From Emticicia sp. CRIBPO (GTDB taxonomy: Bacteria > Bacteroidota > Bacteroidia > Cytophagales > Spirosomataceae), in NCBI RefSeq assembly GCF_009905725.1, contig NZ_JAAAKV010000004.1, positions 62,001 through 126,000 of the forward strand: DNA of 64,000 nucleotides, given 5' to 3'. The position numbers and the translations under genes are program-made. How positions within the stretch are numbered: the stretch's first letter is position 1; each line of letters opens with the position of its first letter. Shown here in pieces: positions 45,350-58,566 of this stretch. Below the pieces are notes generated by a model. That model was not told where the DNA came from and searched no databases. It saw nothing but the letters and a program-made list of their open reading frames with translations.

Positions 45350-45490
45350 CCTGATCGATCAGCCATTCCTGTTTGTCAGAACTGGCAAAAACTTCCTCTC
45401 TGCAGCTTTCGTCCTTCCCCATTTATGACTCAGATCGTACCCGTTCCGGATCACTCCCGGACAAAAAAACGGTGTCTTGTCATTCAATAG

Positions 45491-45563
45491 TATACACTTT
45501 ATATGCATAGATATACACTTCATTTTCATCGCTAGGATGGGGATTATCTCTCCTATACTTTTG
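45491..45563 (+). promoter_or_regulatory. Direct-repeat LytTR site and promoter of the outer-membrane receptor gene
   Basis: TATACACTT occurs at 45491-45499 and again at 45512-45520, that is 9 bp, a 12-bp spacer and 9 bp, the geometry of AgrA-type LytTR sites. The match extends to 11 of 12 bases. A -7 box TACTTTTG (45556-45563) lies 35 bp downstream with no -33 TTTG, as expected for an activated promoter. Nothing else is evident in 45350-45658. Confidence 0.6.
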
Positions 45564-45658
45564 ATCTCAAATCAGGGGCATCTGTTTTTAAAATGCTGAA
45601 AATCAGAAGGTAGGTTAAAGAGGTGTCACAATTACAAATCATATAAAATTTTAAAGAA

Positions 45659-48259
45659 ATGAAAAAATTATTAACACTGCTGACCCTCTGCCTTCTGGCT
45701 GTATCGGGTTATGCTCAGATCCCGGCCGCAGGTGGAAAAATGCCTGACATGAACATTGGACACATCTACGGGAAACTGGTAGATTCAGAAGGTAAGCCTC
45801 TTGAATTCGCCACCGTGGTGGTGATGAAATCTACCCTAGACAGTGCAACCAAACAAAGCAAGGAAATTGTCGTAAAAGCCCAGACTACGGGAGACAACGG
45901 CGAGTTTGATATCAAGGATTTGCCTGTGAGGGCCAAACTGACTTTGAAAATCAGCTCTGTCGGTTTCCAGACATTTAACATGCCCATTGACTTTACCCCA
46001 CCAAAAATAGAAGGCATGACTCCGGGCAAAGCACCTGATGCGGCTATGATGGCTAAAATGATGGCCTCATTTGAAAAAGACCTGGGCAAGATCAAAGTGG
46101 AAAATGAAAGCAAGGAACTGGACGCTGTGACGGTGAAAGCCACCAAGGCTTTGCTCGAAATGGACATTGACAAAAAGACATTTAACGTAGAGAAAAACAT
46201 TGTGACGGCAGGGGGGACGGCCATTGATGTAATGCGGAACATTCCGACGATCCAGGTAGACATTGACGGCAACGTAAAACTTCGCAATGCTTCACCGACA
46301 CTGTTTATTGACGGCAGACCGACCACACTTACCCTGGACCAGATTCCGGCAGATGTGATTGAAAAAGTGGAAGTAATCACCAACCCATCGGCCAAATATG
46401 ATGCTTCCGGAAGCATGGCCGGTATCCTGAATATCGTTCTGAAAAAGAACAAACAAAGTGGCTACAACGGTATGGTGATGGCGGGGGTAGACCGGTTGGG
46501 CGGCTCAAATTTTATGGGCAACTTTAACCTGAGACAAAACAAATTTAACCTGTCACTTATGGCCATGAACATGAGGATGCGTAGCACCACCGAAGGCTAC
46601 AGCGAGCGTTCAAGCGACATTGTGGGGATTTCGACGCTGACCAACCAGGACATTGAAAGCAAAAACAAATCGCTGATGAGTTTCGGAAGGCTTTCGCTGG
46701 ATTATTACCTGAGTAAAAAGACTTCATTTACCATCGCCGGTATTATCGGGGGCGGACAGTTTAAGCCCTCTGAAAACCTGTTAATTACGAATACAGCAGG
46801 AACGGTGACCACACTGAGCAACAGAATTTCTGAGAACGAAAGACAATTCAAACCCCTTGGTTTTCAACTTGGGTTTAAGAAGGAGTTCGAAAAAGCGGGT
46901 GAGGAACTTACCATGGACTTCAACTTTTTCGGAGGAACAAACAGCGGAAACGCGGTATACAATACCAACTATCTGAATGCTGCCAACCAAATCACAGGGG
47001 TGCAGATCCAGAAAAACATCAGCACAGGTTCCAACCGGTTCATGACGTTCCAGACGGATTATGTCAGACCGCTGAAAAACAACGGTAGCCTGGAGACCGG
47101 GGTAAGGGCTCAGATCAACAGCTTGTCCAATAAAAATGACAATTCACTGAAACCCGTGGGTTCTGATGTTTATAACAGCATTTCATCAGCATCTACCAAT
47201 TACGAAAGCAAAAATAATGTATTCGCGGCATATATTTCGTTAAGCGGAAAAGTGAGCAATGCCTTTTCTTACAAAGCGGGCCTCAGGGCTGAAAGCTCAT
47301 CGTATGACGGCAAATTGCTGAATACCGGAGCCCAATTCTCTAATAACTACCCCGTAAGTTTGTTTCCGTCCATTTTCCTGAGCAAGGACCTGACTAAAAC
47401 AGACCAGATTCAGCTGAGTGTGACCCGCAGGGTAAACAGGCCTAATTTCTTCCAGATCATCCCGTTCATAGATTACAGCGACAGCCTGAACATCACGAGA
47501 GGAAATGCCGATCTGAAGCCGGAGTTTACCACTTCAGGCGAGATTTCCTACAGCAAGTCCAAAGGCACAGGTACTTTTCTGACCTCGGTTTATTACAAGT
47601 ACACCAACAACCTGATCACGAGATATCTTAACCAGGAAGTGAACCCGGTAAGCGGTAAGACAGATCTGATAAACACCTATATCAATGCCAACTCAAGCGA
47701 GAATTACGGTGCAGAGATTACCTATACCAACAAAATCACGAAGTGGTGGGACTTTACAGCCAATGTGAACTTGTATAATTCAAACATCAACCTGGAAAAC
47801 GTGGAGAACAGCACCCCCCAGGACGCGATCTGGACTGCCTTTGGTAAGATCAACAGCAATTTCAACCTCAAAAACAAATGGGTGATCCAGCTTTCGGGCG
47901 ATTACCAGGGAAAAACCAATATGCCGGTAACGCAGAATCAGGGCGGAGGATTTTCGATGAGCCAGGCTCAAAGTTCGTCGCAGGGATATATCGAACCCTA
48001 TTATGGTGTTGATTTGGCGATTAAGAAGTCTTTTATGAAAAACGATGTGGCTTCGCTGACCTTATCAGCCAGTGATATTTTCAGAACAAGAGGAAACACG
48101 ATGGTTTCGTCAGGAGAGGGTTTCAGCCAGACTTATTACAGATTGACTAACCCGCAAATGATCAAACTGAATTTCTCTTTCAGGTTCGGGCAAATGGATG
48201 CTAAACTATTCAGGAAAAACAACAATACTTCTTCGATGGAAGGCATGCAGATGCAATAA
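45659..48259 (+). CDS. TonB-dependent receptor-like outer-membrane beta-barrel protein (PF14905 type)
   Basis: The 866-residue protein has a signal peptide (about 1-20), a CarboxypepD_reg-like domain (about 30-110; GKLVDSEGKPLEFATVVVM), a plug (about 150-270; IPTIQVDIDGNVKLRNASPT, VIEKVEVITNPSAKYDASGS) and a 22-stranded-type barrel ending FRFGQMDAKLFRKN. This is the outer-membrane beta-barrel family often found beside LytS/LytTR systems, substrate unknown. The upstream region carries a LytTR-type direct repeat, and the kinase/regulator pair precedes it. Confidence 0.92.
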   Translation: MKKLLTLLTLCLLAVSGYAQIPAAGGKMPDMNIGHIYGKLVDSEGKPLEFATVVVMKSTLDSATKQSKEIVVKAQTTGDNGEFDIKDLPVRAKLTLKISSVGFQTFNMPIDFTPPKIEGMTPGKAPDAAMMAKMMASFEKDLGKIKVENESKELDAVTVKATKALLEMDIDKKTFNVEKNIVTAGGTAIDVMRNIPTIQVDIDGNVKLRNASPTLFIDGRPTTLTLDQIPADVIEKVEVITNPSAKYDASGSMAGILNIVLKKNKQSGYNGMVMAGVDRLGGSNFMGNFNLRQNKFNLSLMAMNMRMRSTTEGYSERSSDIVGISTLTNQDIESKNKSLMSFGRLSLDYYLSKKTSFTIAGIIGGGQFKPSENLLITNTAGTVTTLSNRISENERQFKPLGFQLGFKKEFEKAGEELTMDFNFFGGTNSGNAVYNTNYLNAANQITGVQIQKNISTGSNRFMTFQTDYVRPLKNNGSLETGVRAQINSLSNKNDNSLKPVGSDVYNSISSASTNYESKNNVFAAYISLSGKVSNAFSYKAGLRAESSSYDGKLLNTGAQFSNNYPVSLFPSIFLSKDLTKTDQIQLSVTRRVNRPNFFQIIPFIDYSDSLNITRGNADLKPEFTTSGEISYSKSKGTGTFLTSVYYKYTNNLITRYLNQEVNPVSGKTDLINTYINANSSENYGAEITYTNKITKWWDFTANVNLYNSNINLENVENSTPQDAIWTAFGKINSNFNLKNKWVIQLSGDYQGKTNMPVTQNQGGGFSMSQAQSSSQGYIEPYYGVDLAIKKSFMKNDVASLTLSASDIFRTRGNTMVSSGEGFSQTYYRLTNPQMIKLNFSFRFGQMDAKLFRKNNNTSSMEGMQMQ

Positions 48260-48291
48260 TAACATAAATGATTTGTAACCTGGACGATCAG

Positions 48292-48326
48292 AATCGGTAT
48301 GGCAATTTGCGATACCGATTTTTTCT
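48292..48326 (+). terminator. Rho-independent terminator of the outer-membrane receptor gene
   Basis: AATCGGTAT pairs with ATACCGATT around a GC-closed inner loop, and T-rich sequence (TTTTTTCTTTTT) follows, 33 bp after the stop. Confidence 0.88.
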
Positions 48327-48541
48327 TTTTTAAAGCCTTTGCTCCTCTCATTCTCCCTGTGGCTATAATCGGCTGAATTTGTCCCGGAAAGCCCTTCCCA
48401 TCCATATATTTTTGCTACAGAACAGTTCGATTTTTCCTTTCCGGGAAAAATATACAAGACACGTCGCTTTTTGTCCATTCCCCGGCGTCTGCTTTCTGCT
48501 GAACTTTGCATCATCAAAATAACAATAACAATTTAAATAAA

Positions 48542-48952
48542 ATGAACAGATCAGCAAAAGCCCTATGGAATGGCACCATCAAAGAAGGTAAAGGAAACCT
48601 TACGACACAAAGCCAGACACTTGATAAAACACCTTACTCTTTTGTCACCAGGTTTGAAAACCAGGCAGGGACAAATCCTGAAGAACTGATGGCCGCAGCC
48701 CATGCAGGATGTTTCACCATGAAACTGAGTGCCGACCTTACTGCAGCCGGTTTTGTGCCCGGTGAATTGCTTACAGAAGCCGTTGTTTCACTGGTTAATG
48801 GCGTTATTGCCAAATCTGCCCTTACCCTTCACGCCGAAATTCCGGGCATCACTGAAGAGCAGTTCCAGGAAATTGCCCTGAACGCAAAAGCCACCTGTCC
48901 GGTCAGCAGGGCCTACAATTTAGAAATCAGCCTAGAGGCCCATTTACAATAA
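48542..48952 (+). CDS. OsmC-family organic hydroperoxide reductase
   Basis: The 136-residue protein has the OsmC fold with both redox cysteines, Cys 57 ([10 protein letters not shown]) and Cys 118 (KATCPVSRA). [14 protein letters not shown] is the diagnostic segment. The enzyme reduces organic hydroperoxides with dihydrolipoamide or thiol electrons. I start at 48542 ([11 protein letters not shown]); an in-frame Met 12 codons upstream adds a poor N-terminus. It lies beside an exported alpha/beta-hydrolase and a large catalase in an oxidative-stress stretch. Confidence 0.93.
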   Translation: MNRSAKALWNGTIKEGKGNLTTQSQTLDKTPYSFVTRFENQAGTNPEELMAAAHAGCFTMKLSADLTAAGFVPGELLTEAVVSLVNGVIAKSALTLHAEIPGITEEQFQEIALNAKATCPVSRAYNLEISLEAHLQ

Positions 48953-49004
48953 TTTATAAACATCAAACAAAATAATCTCAGAAACAAATAAACAATTTAA
49001 TAAA

Positions 49005-49907
49005 ATGAAAACATTAGTAATAGCATTCGGAATATTAGCAACATTAGGTCAGTCTGTTTTAGCCCAGGGGAAAAGAGTACCAGCCTCAGCGGGCAGAGAA
49101 GAATACATTGAAGTGGAAAAAAATGTAAAACTCCATGTGACAGACCTCGGGGAAGGCCAACCGGTCGTACTCATACACGGCTGGCCCTTAAGCGACGCCA
49201 TGTATGAATACCAATACCAATACCTGGTCAGGAAAGGTTTCAGGGTAATAGGCATTACGCTCAGGGGTTTCGGGAAATCCGATAAACCCTACAGCAGATA
49301 TGACTTCGATGTTTTTTCTGATGACATTCATGTGGTTCTGGAAAAACTGAAGATTGAAAACGCAGTTTTGGGTGGTTTTTCGATGGGTGGTGCTGTGGTG
49401 CTTCATTATGTGACCAAATATAACGCGGCCCATGTCAGTAAGCTGGCTTTGTTCGGTGCTGCTGCCCCGTCGTGGAAACAAAGGGAGGGCTTTCCTACCG
49501 GCATACCTGCGGAAGCTGCGGAGGGTTTAATCAAACAGACCATGACCAACAGACAAGACCTGATAGCGGGTTTTGGGGCGGGGTTCCCGGCCAAGGAAGG
49601 CAATATTTCAAAAAACATGGAAAAATGGCTGGAGAACATCAACCTGGAAGCCTCACCTTATGCCATCACAGAATCTATCACGGCACTTCGCGACCTTGAT
49701 TTACGTCCCGAACTGTCAAAAATCAAGATACCCGTTGCCATATTTCACGGGGTTTATGACAAGAACTGTCCTTTTGTCTGGGCGGAAGAATTAAACAAAG
49801 GCCTGAAGAACTCCTACATCGTCAGATTTGAAAACAGCGGACATGCCTTGTTTATCGAAGAGATGGAAAAGTTTAATACCGAACTTGAGAAATTCGCCAG
49901 AAAATAA
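49005..49907 (+). CDS. Exported alpha/beta-hydrolase (non-heme chloroperoxidase/esterase-like)
   Basis: The 300-residue protein has a signal peptide (about 1-21). The hydrolase core has an oxyanion VVLIHGWPLS, a nucleophile elbow GGFSMGGAV (Ser 126), Asp in HGVYDKNCPF and His in FENSGHALFIEE, forming a complete Ser-Asp-His triad. It resembles proteins annotated as non-heme chloroperoxidases or arylesterases; the real substrate is unknown. Same strand as the OsmC gene, 52 bp after it, so likely cotranscribed. Confidence 0.9.
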   Translation: MKTLVIAFGILATLGQSVLAQGKRVPASAGREEYIEVEKNVKLHVTDLGEGQPVVLIHGWPLSDAMYEYQYQYLVRKGFRVIGITLRGFGKSDKPYSRYDFDVFSDDIHVVLEKLKIENAVLGGFSMGGAVVLHYVTKYNAAHVSKLALFGAAAPSWKQREGFPTGIPAEAAEGLIKQTMTNRQDLIAGFGAGFPAKEGNISKNMEKWLENINLEASPYAITESITALRDLDLRPELSKIKIPVAIFHGVYDKNCPFVWAEELNKGLKNSYIVRFENSGHALFIEEMEKFNTELEKFARK

Positions 49908-49919
49908 TCGGTAATCAGC

Positions 49920-49954
49920 ACACGCGGAGTCTTTACAGGACTCCGCGTGTTTTT
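49920..49954 (+). terminator. Rho-independent terminator of the OsmC-hydrolase transcript
   Basis: ACACGCGGAGTC pairs with GACTCCGCGTGT across a 7-nt loop and is followed by TTTTT, 12 bp past the stop. Confidence 0.92.
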
Positions 49955-50005
49955 CTGCTTGCTGGGAAATGCGTAATATTGTAAACGGTGTTTTAATTAT
50001 AAGTC

Positions 50006-50869
50006 ATGATAAAGCAGAATCTCTTTGAAAGCAGTCTTAAAACCATAGGGCTGTTACAGCTGAACAGCGAAAATGTGGATACGGTCAACAGCGATACCTA
50101 TAAATCTTACATCAAGGCATTGTATGTGCCCGAAGGTTACAAGATCAGGGTCGATTTTCATTTGTATACGACTATACAACCCGCCCTTTTCTTTGTCAGC
50201 CCCAACCAATTCCTTGAAATCGAAGGTTTTGGTACAGAGCCCGGCCATTTCGTGTTTTATAACCGTGATTTTTACTGCATTCAGATACACGATGAAGAAG
50301 TGGCCTGTGACGGAATACTTTTTAATAACATCCACAACATCCCGATGATTAATGTGGCGAAAGAAGAGGCCGCTTTTGTGGATTACCTTTTCAGGCAGAT
50401 GGAGGATGAATTTGCTCTCAGCGATACCTCGCTGGAAGAGATGATCCGCACTTATCTGAAGCAGCTGCTGATCAAAGCCACCCGACTATGGAAAAAACAA
50501 CACCTTGACAAAGAAGTATTGCAGCAGAACAATGACCTGGAGTTTTTCAGGAAGTTTACCATCCTGGTTGATGCCCATTATAAAGAGAAACATACCGTGG
50601 CAGATTATGCTGACCTGTTGTTTATGGCCGCAAAAACCATCACCCACAAATTTAAACGCCTGAACCTGCCACAGCCTAATGAGGTCATCAAAAACCGGAT
50701 TGTGCTGCAAGCCAAAAGGCTGCTCGTGCACACTTCCATGACGGCCAAAGAAATCGCCCACGACCTCGGCTACGATGATCCTGCCTATTTCAGCCGGATA
50801 TTTATGGTAAAAACCGGGGAATCGCCTTCGGGTTTCAGGGCGAAGTACCTTGACCGGGGCCTAGAATAG
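50006..50869 (+). CDS. AraC-family transcriptional regulator
   Basis: The 287-residue protein has an N-terminal sensor domain with no clear metal motif (QPALFFVSPNQFLEIEGFG) and a C-terminal AraC helix-turn-helix pair (about 185-280; YADLLFMAAKTITHKFKRLN; GYDDPAYFSRIFMVKTGESPSGF). It may regulate the OsmC/hydrolase genes just upstream or the catalase that converges on it. No binding site was identified. Confidence 0.9.
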   Translation: MIKQNLFESSLKTIGLLQLNSENVDTVNSDTYKSYIKALYVPEGYKIRVDFHLYTTIQPALFFVSPNQFLEIEGFGTEPGHFVFYNRDFYCIQIHDEEVACDGILFNNIHNIPMINVAKEEAAFVDYLFRQMEDEFALSDTSLEEMIRTYLKQLLIKATRLWKKQHLDKEVLQQNNDLEFFRKFTILVDAHYKEKHTVADYADLLFMAAKTITHKFKRLNLPQPNEVIKNRIVLQAKRLLVHTSMTAKEIAHDLGYDDPAYFSRIFMVKTGESPSGFRAKYLDRGLE

Positions 50870-50934
50870 CTGTCATTTTTACTCTGACGGCTGATACTGA
50901 ATAACGCGGTCATTATTCCCAGTCCAAAAACACA

Positions 50935-50965
50935 GAAGCCCCGGTGTTTTCGGCACCGGGGCTTC
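50935..50965. terminator. Shared terminator between the AraC and catalase genes
   Basis: A 12-bp perfect stem (GAAGCCCCGGTG with CACCGGGGCTTC) lies between two convergent genes. T-rich sequence (TGTGTTTTTGG) follows on the minus strand, so it serves the catalase gene best and may also stop the AraC transcript. Confidence 0.8.
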
Positions 50966-50991
50966 TTCAATATTCTGAAACCGGCTGCTGA

Positions 50992-53139
50992 TCAGGACGG
51001 TACTTTTCTGGCCAGCTCCCTGTCCCAGACCCGGTGACCGGCCACTGCCTTGATAAATGCGTCGACTTTCTGTGTAATATCTCCTGATGGAATAAGTATG
51101 ACTCCTTCATCTTCCTTCAGGTAAGTGGCTCTCAGAAGCGTTTCAGCTCCTTCCAGGGCTATCGTTTTACAATGCCTGTACGCTTCATTGATAAAGTGAA
51201 GGGCATCCGTATTCTCAGAAAGTATTTTAATGCTTCCGTTGCCTCCGGGTATGATAACGGCATCGTACAGGACAGAAGAAGTGTTGAAAAAACTGGCTTC
51301 CGCTGTTAAGATCTGGTCCTTAAGACCGGTTACCGGTCCTAAGGAAGGAGCGATCAGCTTGCCTGAAGCTCCTTTTGCACCCAGGGCCTTTTTTATTATG
51401 TCGACAGAGGAGGTATCCACACCATTGGCAATCAGAATAGCTACCACTCTTCCGGCCACGCTGTCTTTGACTGTATTGGCCATACTCAGGGCTTCCGAAA
51501 CGGTGTCTGACTGTTTTACAGGGATAGACTGGAAATTTCCAGGTGTTTCATCCGCAGGGATACTTCCGTTCAGATGGCCGTTAAAAGAGGATTCCGGAAT
51601 GGTCATTCCAAGGTTCCTGGCAACTTCTTCAGTCAGGTTTTTGTCTATATTATTAAGATGAAGCAGCATCCGCTCGCGTATGGCAACGGTTTCAACTTTA
51701 CTCAGTTCAAAACTCAGTGCAGCGATGAGGTGCTTTTTCTCCGGTTCCGACTGGCTTCTGAAAAACAAACCGGCCTGGCTGTAGTGATCAAAAAAACTAC
51801 GGCTGCGACCTCTGATCTTTTTGGCTTCGACTTTCTCCGGATAGGAGGTAAATCCGCCCTCCTCCATTTTTGCCTGATAAGGACAGCCACCAGCCAGGGT
51901 ATTGGGTTCATAACTTACCCTTCCTTTGTTAATGGTCTGACGCATGTGCCCGTCCCTTTGATTGTTATGGACTTCAGCCACGGGTCTGTTGATTGGAATT
52001 TCGTGGAAATTCGGTCCCCCAAGACGGATAAGCTGCGTATCGGTATAAGAAAATAAGCGGCCCTGCAGCAGTGGGTCATTCGTGAAGTCGATCCCCGGAA
52101 CCAGGTGTCCCGGATGGAAAGCCACCTGTTCTGTTTCTGCAAAAAAGTTGTCGGGATTGCGGTCCAGCGTCATTTTTCCGATCCTGATCACAGGGACGAT
52201 TTCTTCAGGAACCAGTTTTGTAGGGTCCAGCAGGTCAAAATCAAATTTGTGTTCATCCTCTTCTCTGATCAGCTGAACGCCGAGTTCCCATTCCGGGTAA
52301 TTCTGATTTTCGATGGCATCCCAGAGGTCCCTCCGGTGAAAATCCGGATCAAACCCGGATATTTTCTGAGCTTCATTCCAGGCCACAGAGTGTACACCGA
52401 GAAGCGGTTTCCAATGGAATTTAACGAAATGCGACTCGTTTTTTTCGTTGACAAACCGGAAAGTATGCACCCCAAATCCTTCCATCATCCTGTAGCTGCG
52501 GGGTATGGCCCGGTCTGACATCACCCACATGATCATGTGCATGGACTCGGGCATGAGCGATATGAAATCCCAGAAAGTATCATGTGCTGAGGCGGCCTGG
52601 GGCATTTCATTGTGCGGTTCGGGCTTGACGGCATGGATAAGATCCGGGAATTTCAGGGCATCCTGGATAAAAAACACCGGGACATTATTGCCCACCAGGT
52701 CGTAATTGCCCTCCTGTGTATAGAACTTAACGGCAAATCCCCTGGCGTCTCTTGCGAGATCTGAAGAGCCCCGGGAGCCGGCTACCGTTGAGAACCGGAC
52801 GTACACGGGCGTTTTTAATTCAGGATCCTGCAGAAATCCTGCTTTGGTATACTTGCTCATGGATTCATACACCTGGAAATGACCATGTGCTGCCGAGCCC
52901 CGGGCATGTACTATCCTTTCCGGAATTCTTTCATGATCAAAATGAGTGATTTTTTCACGCAGAATAAAGTCCTCCAGTAAAGAAGGCCCCCGTTCTCCGG
53001 CTTTAAGTGAGTGCTGGTTGTCGTTGATTTTAAGCCCGTGATTGGTGGTCAGAAACTGGTTTTCGCCAGATTCGGAATGACCCTCCAGCTGCTTGTCTTT
53101 TTCGGAAGCTGCTGCTTTGTTTTGTTGTTTGTTTTTCAT
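50992..53139 (-). CDS. katE: Large-subunit (HPII/KatE-type) catalase
   Basis: The 715-residue protein has the heme catalase core with active-site His in [12 protein letters not shown] and Asn in [20 protein letters not shown], and a C-terminal class I amidotransferase/DJ-1-like domain (about 580-715; [24 protein letters not shown]). This length and extension are characteristic of clade 2 catalases such as E. coli HPII. It degrades hydrogen peroxide. The C-terminal domain is structural in HPII. The 53140-53518 gap precedes it. Confidence 0.95.
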   Translation of the reverse strand: MKNKQQNKAAASEKDKQLEGHSESGENQFLTTNHGLKINDNQHSLKAGERGPSLLEDFILREKITHFDHERIPERIVHARGSAAHGHFQVYESMSKYTKAGFLQDPELKTPVYVRFSTVAGSRGSSDLARDARGFAVKFYTQEGNYDLVGNNVPVFFIQDALKFPDLIHAVKPEPHNEMPQAASAHDTFWDFISLMPESMHMIMWVMSDRAIPRSYRMMEGFGVHTFRFVNEKNESHFVKFHWKPLLGVHSVAWNEAQKISGFDPDFHRRDLWDAIENQNYPEWELGVQLIREEDEHKFDFDLLDPTKLVPEEIVPVIRIGKMTLDRNPDNFFAETEQVAFHPGHLVPGIDFTNDPLLQGRLFSYTDTQLIRLGGPNFHEIPINRPVAEVHNNQRDGHMRQTINKGRVSYEPNTLAGGCPYQAKMEEGGFTSYPEKVEAKKIRGRSRSFFDHYSQAGLFFRSQSEPEKKHLIAALSFELSKVETVAIRERMLLHLNNIDKNLTEEVARNLGMTIPESSFNGHLNGSIPADETPGNFQSIPVKQSDTVSEALSMANTVKDSVAGRVVAILIANGVDTSSVDIIKKALGAKGASGKLIAPSLGPVTGLKDQILTAEASFFNTSSVLYDAVIIPGGNGSIKILSENTDALHFINEAYRHCKTIALEGAETLLRATYLKEDEGVILIPSGDITQKVDAFIKAVAGHRVWDRELARKVPS

Positions 53140-53518
53140 GGACGAAAGAGGTTTAGATGATTATTTACTGGTGTGAAATCCGACGTAAGGCGATGATTTT
53201 AAGAAGCCACAGATTTCCTGACTTAAATTTTAAAAGGTTGAAAATCAGATATTATCCTGTCTTATGCCTGTAACCTCCGGTTAAAAAATCATTCCGCGTT
53301 TTACAAGAGCCGGCTTTTAACCGCTTTATCCTACAAACAGGTCAGAACAAGCCGGCGGCCCCCAGGGTAATTAAACAATTTGGGACAATTGTTTCCCGGT
53401 TTTTCTCTGTTTGCAGGTTTAATAAGAAAACAGTACGGTGCAGGCCATTGGCCTCGTGGCAAAATGTGTCATAGCTCCGGGAGGGCAATTCGGAGCATAA
53501 AACCTGATTGGAGATGGC
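53140..53518. other. 379-bp region upstream of the catalase gene
   Basis: No gene is supported here. It contains a perfect inverted repeat AAACAATT-TGGGAC-AATTGTTT (53373-53394) and two GCCGGC sites. The repeat may be a weak terminator or an operator. A Bacteroidota promoter for the catalase was not identified. Confidence 0.5.
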
Positions 53519-54532
53519 TCAAAGTATTAAAGACGCTTTCTGAGCCTTTACCTCATTTTCAAGAGGCAACCCTGTCTCAAAATCCGTAAAGTTTTTGATG
53601 GTGACTTTAGCGATTTGTTCTACAGCTTCATGGGTGAAAAAGCCCAGGTGAGGTGTGATAAGGACATTGTTAAACGACATGAGTCTTTCGATGATATCAT
53701 CCTGAACGATACTTCCGGATAAATCCTCGAAAAACAGGTTTTCTTCTCCCTCATAAACATCTATTCCGAGATATCCCAGCTGCCCGGTTTTCAGAGATTC
53801 GATAACATGTGAAGTTTTGATGACCGCACCCCGGCCTGTATTTATCAGCATGGCCCCTCTTTTCATTTTAGCCAGGGTTATGCTGTTGAAAAGGTGCCTG
53901 GTGTCTGGTGTGAGCGGTAAGTGTATGGAAACTATATCGGCTTCTTTTAATAATTCATCAAAAGATGTATACACAACACCTTTGTCCTTGAGAATATCTG
54001 ACGGTTTAATATCATAAGCTATAACGTCACAACCGAAACCCCGGATGATATTCGCAAAAACCCTCCCTATTTTTCCCGTTCCGACCACCCCTACCTTTTT
54101 GCCTGACAGGTTGAACCCCATGAGGTTTTGTAAAGAAAAATTATTCACTCTGACTCTGTTGTAAGCTTTGTGGGTCTTTCTGTTTAAGGTCAGAATAAGG
54201 GCTACCGCATGCTCGGCAATGGCCTGTGGTGAGTAGGCCGGCACCCGCATTACTTTTATATTTTTCCCCGCTGCTGCTGCTACGTCTACATTGTCAAAAC
54301 CGGCACTTCGCAGATCAATGAGTTGAATACGATTTGCCGATAATTTTTCGACGGTTTTCCTGTCAACCTTGTCTGAGACCAAAACGCACACCGCGTCAAA
54401 TCCAGCGGTTAAATGGACAGTTTCTATATTCAGCTGCCCTTCAAAATAGGTGAGGTTATGCTTACCATCTGTGTTGAATTTATCCAGATAATCTCTTTCA
54501 TAGTACTTGGTACTGAATACGGCTACTTTCAT
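53519..54532 (-). CDS. D-2-hydroxyacid dehydrogenase (D-lactate dehydrogenase type)
   Basis: The 337-residue protein starts MKVAVFSTKYYERDYLDKF. The NAD-binding domain has VGVVGTGKIGRVFANIIRGFG, and the catalytic Arg, Glu and His are in NTGRGAVI, DVYEGEE and TPHLGFFTHEAVE. The N-terminal KYYERDYL and overall length match the fermentative LdhA group, which reduces pyruvate to D-lactate. The start at 54532 fits this group; an in-frame Met 12 codons upstream overlaps the gene before it. That small hydrophilic protein gene ends 10 bp upstream. Confidence 0.92.
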   Translation of the reverse strand: MKVAVFSTKYYERDYLDKFNTDGKHNLTYFEGQLNIETVHLTAGFDAVCVLVSDKVDRKTVEKLSANRIQLIDLRSAGFDNVDVAAAAGKNIKVMRVPAYSPQAIAEHAVALILTLNRKTHKAYNRVRVNNFSLQNLMGFNLSGKKVGVVGTGKIGRVFANIIRGFGCDVIAYDIKPSDILKDKGVVYTSFDELLKEADIVSIHLPLTPDTRHLFNSITLAKMKRGAMLINTGRGAVIKTSHVIESLKTGQLGYLGIDVYEGEENLFFEDLSGSIVQDDIIERLMSFNNVLITPHLGFFTHEAVEQIAKVTIKNFTDFETGLPLENEVKAQKASLIL

Positions 54533-54542
54533 AATTGTATTG

Positions 54543-54803
54543 TTATCTTTCCTGTTGCGGATTGTCATGGTTATCTCTCCCCGGACTGTAATTATCCTTT
54601 TCGTCTTGACTCCCTACGCTTTCCTGTGCATTTTCTGATCCTGAATCAGGCAGGTCATCTTTATGATTTTGGGAGTAATTATTTACTCTGTTCCTTTTTC
54701 TCTTTTCGCCGGAAAGCTTCTCTCCGGGAGAGAAAGTGCTTTGGTGTTCCCGTTCCGGCAGAACTTCTTTGGTCTCAGTTTCGGTTATGGTCTTTTTTGT
54801 CAT
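54543..54803 (-). CDS. Small hydrophilic, probably disordered protein
   Basis: The predicted 86-residue product is rich in Glu, Lys, Asn, Asp, Ser and Gln with almost no hydrophobic residues, and has no recognisable domain. Its position, 10 bp before the D-2-hydroxyacid dehydrogenase on the same strand, and its consistent bias suggest a real gene, but coding potential alone is not proof. Function unknown. Confidence 0.5.
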   Translation of the reverse strand: MTKKTITETETKEVLPEREHQSTFSPGEKLSGEKRKRNRVNNYSQNHKDDLPDSGSENAQESVGSQDEKDNYSPGRDNHDNPQQER

Positions 54804-58359
<3,556 letters not shown>

Positions 58360-58566
58360 ACCTCGTTGTCCGGATTCAGGCACTTCAGGAATAATAAAGA
58401 GCAACTGAAAATACCATTGCCGTGATAAACGTTATCATTAATGAATTTCCCTCCCTGTAATTTAATTGTCTTTTCGGGAATGAAAATCAGAATAATGCTG
58501 TATTAATGAAAGAAGTATCACAAACGATAGCCGGATACCAACCAATCTCAAAAAATAAACTCTGAT

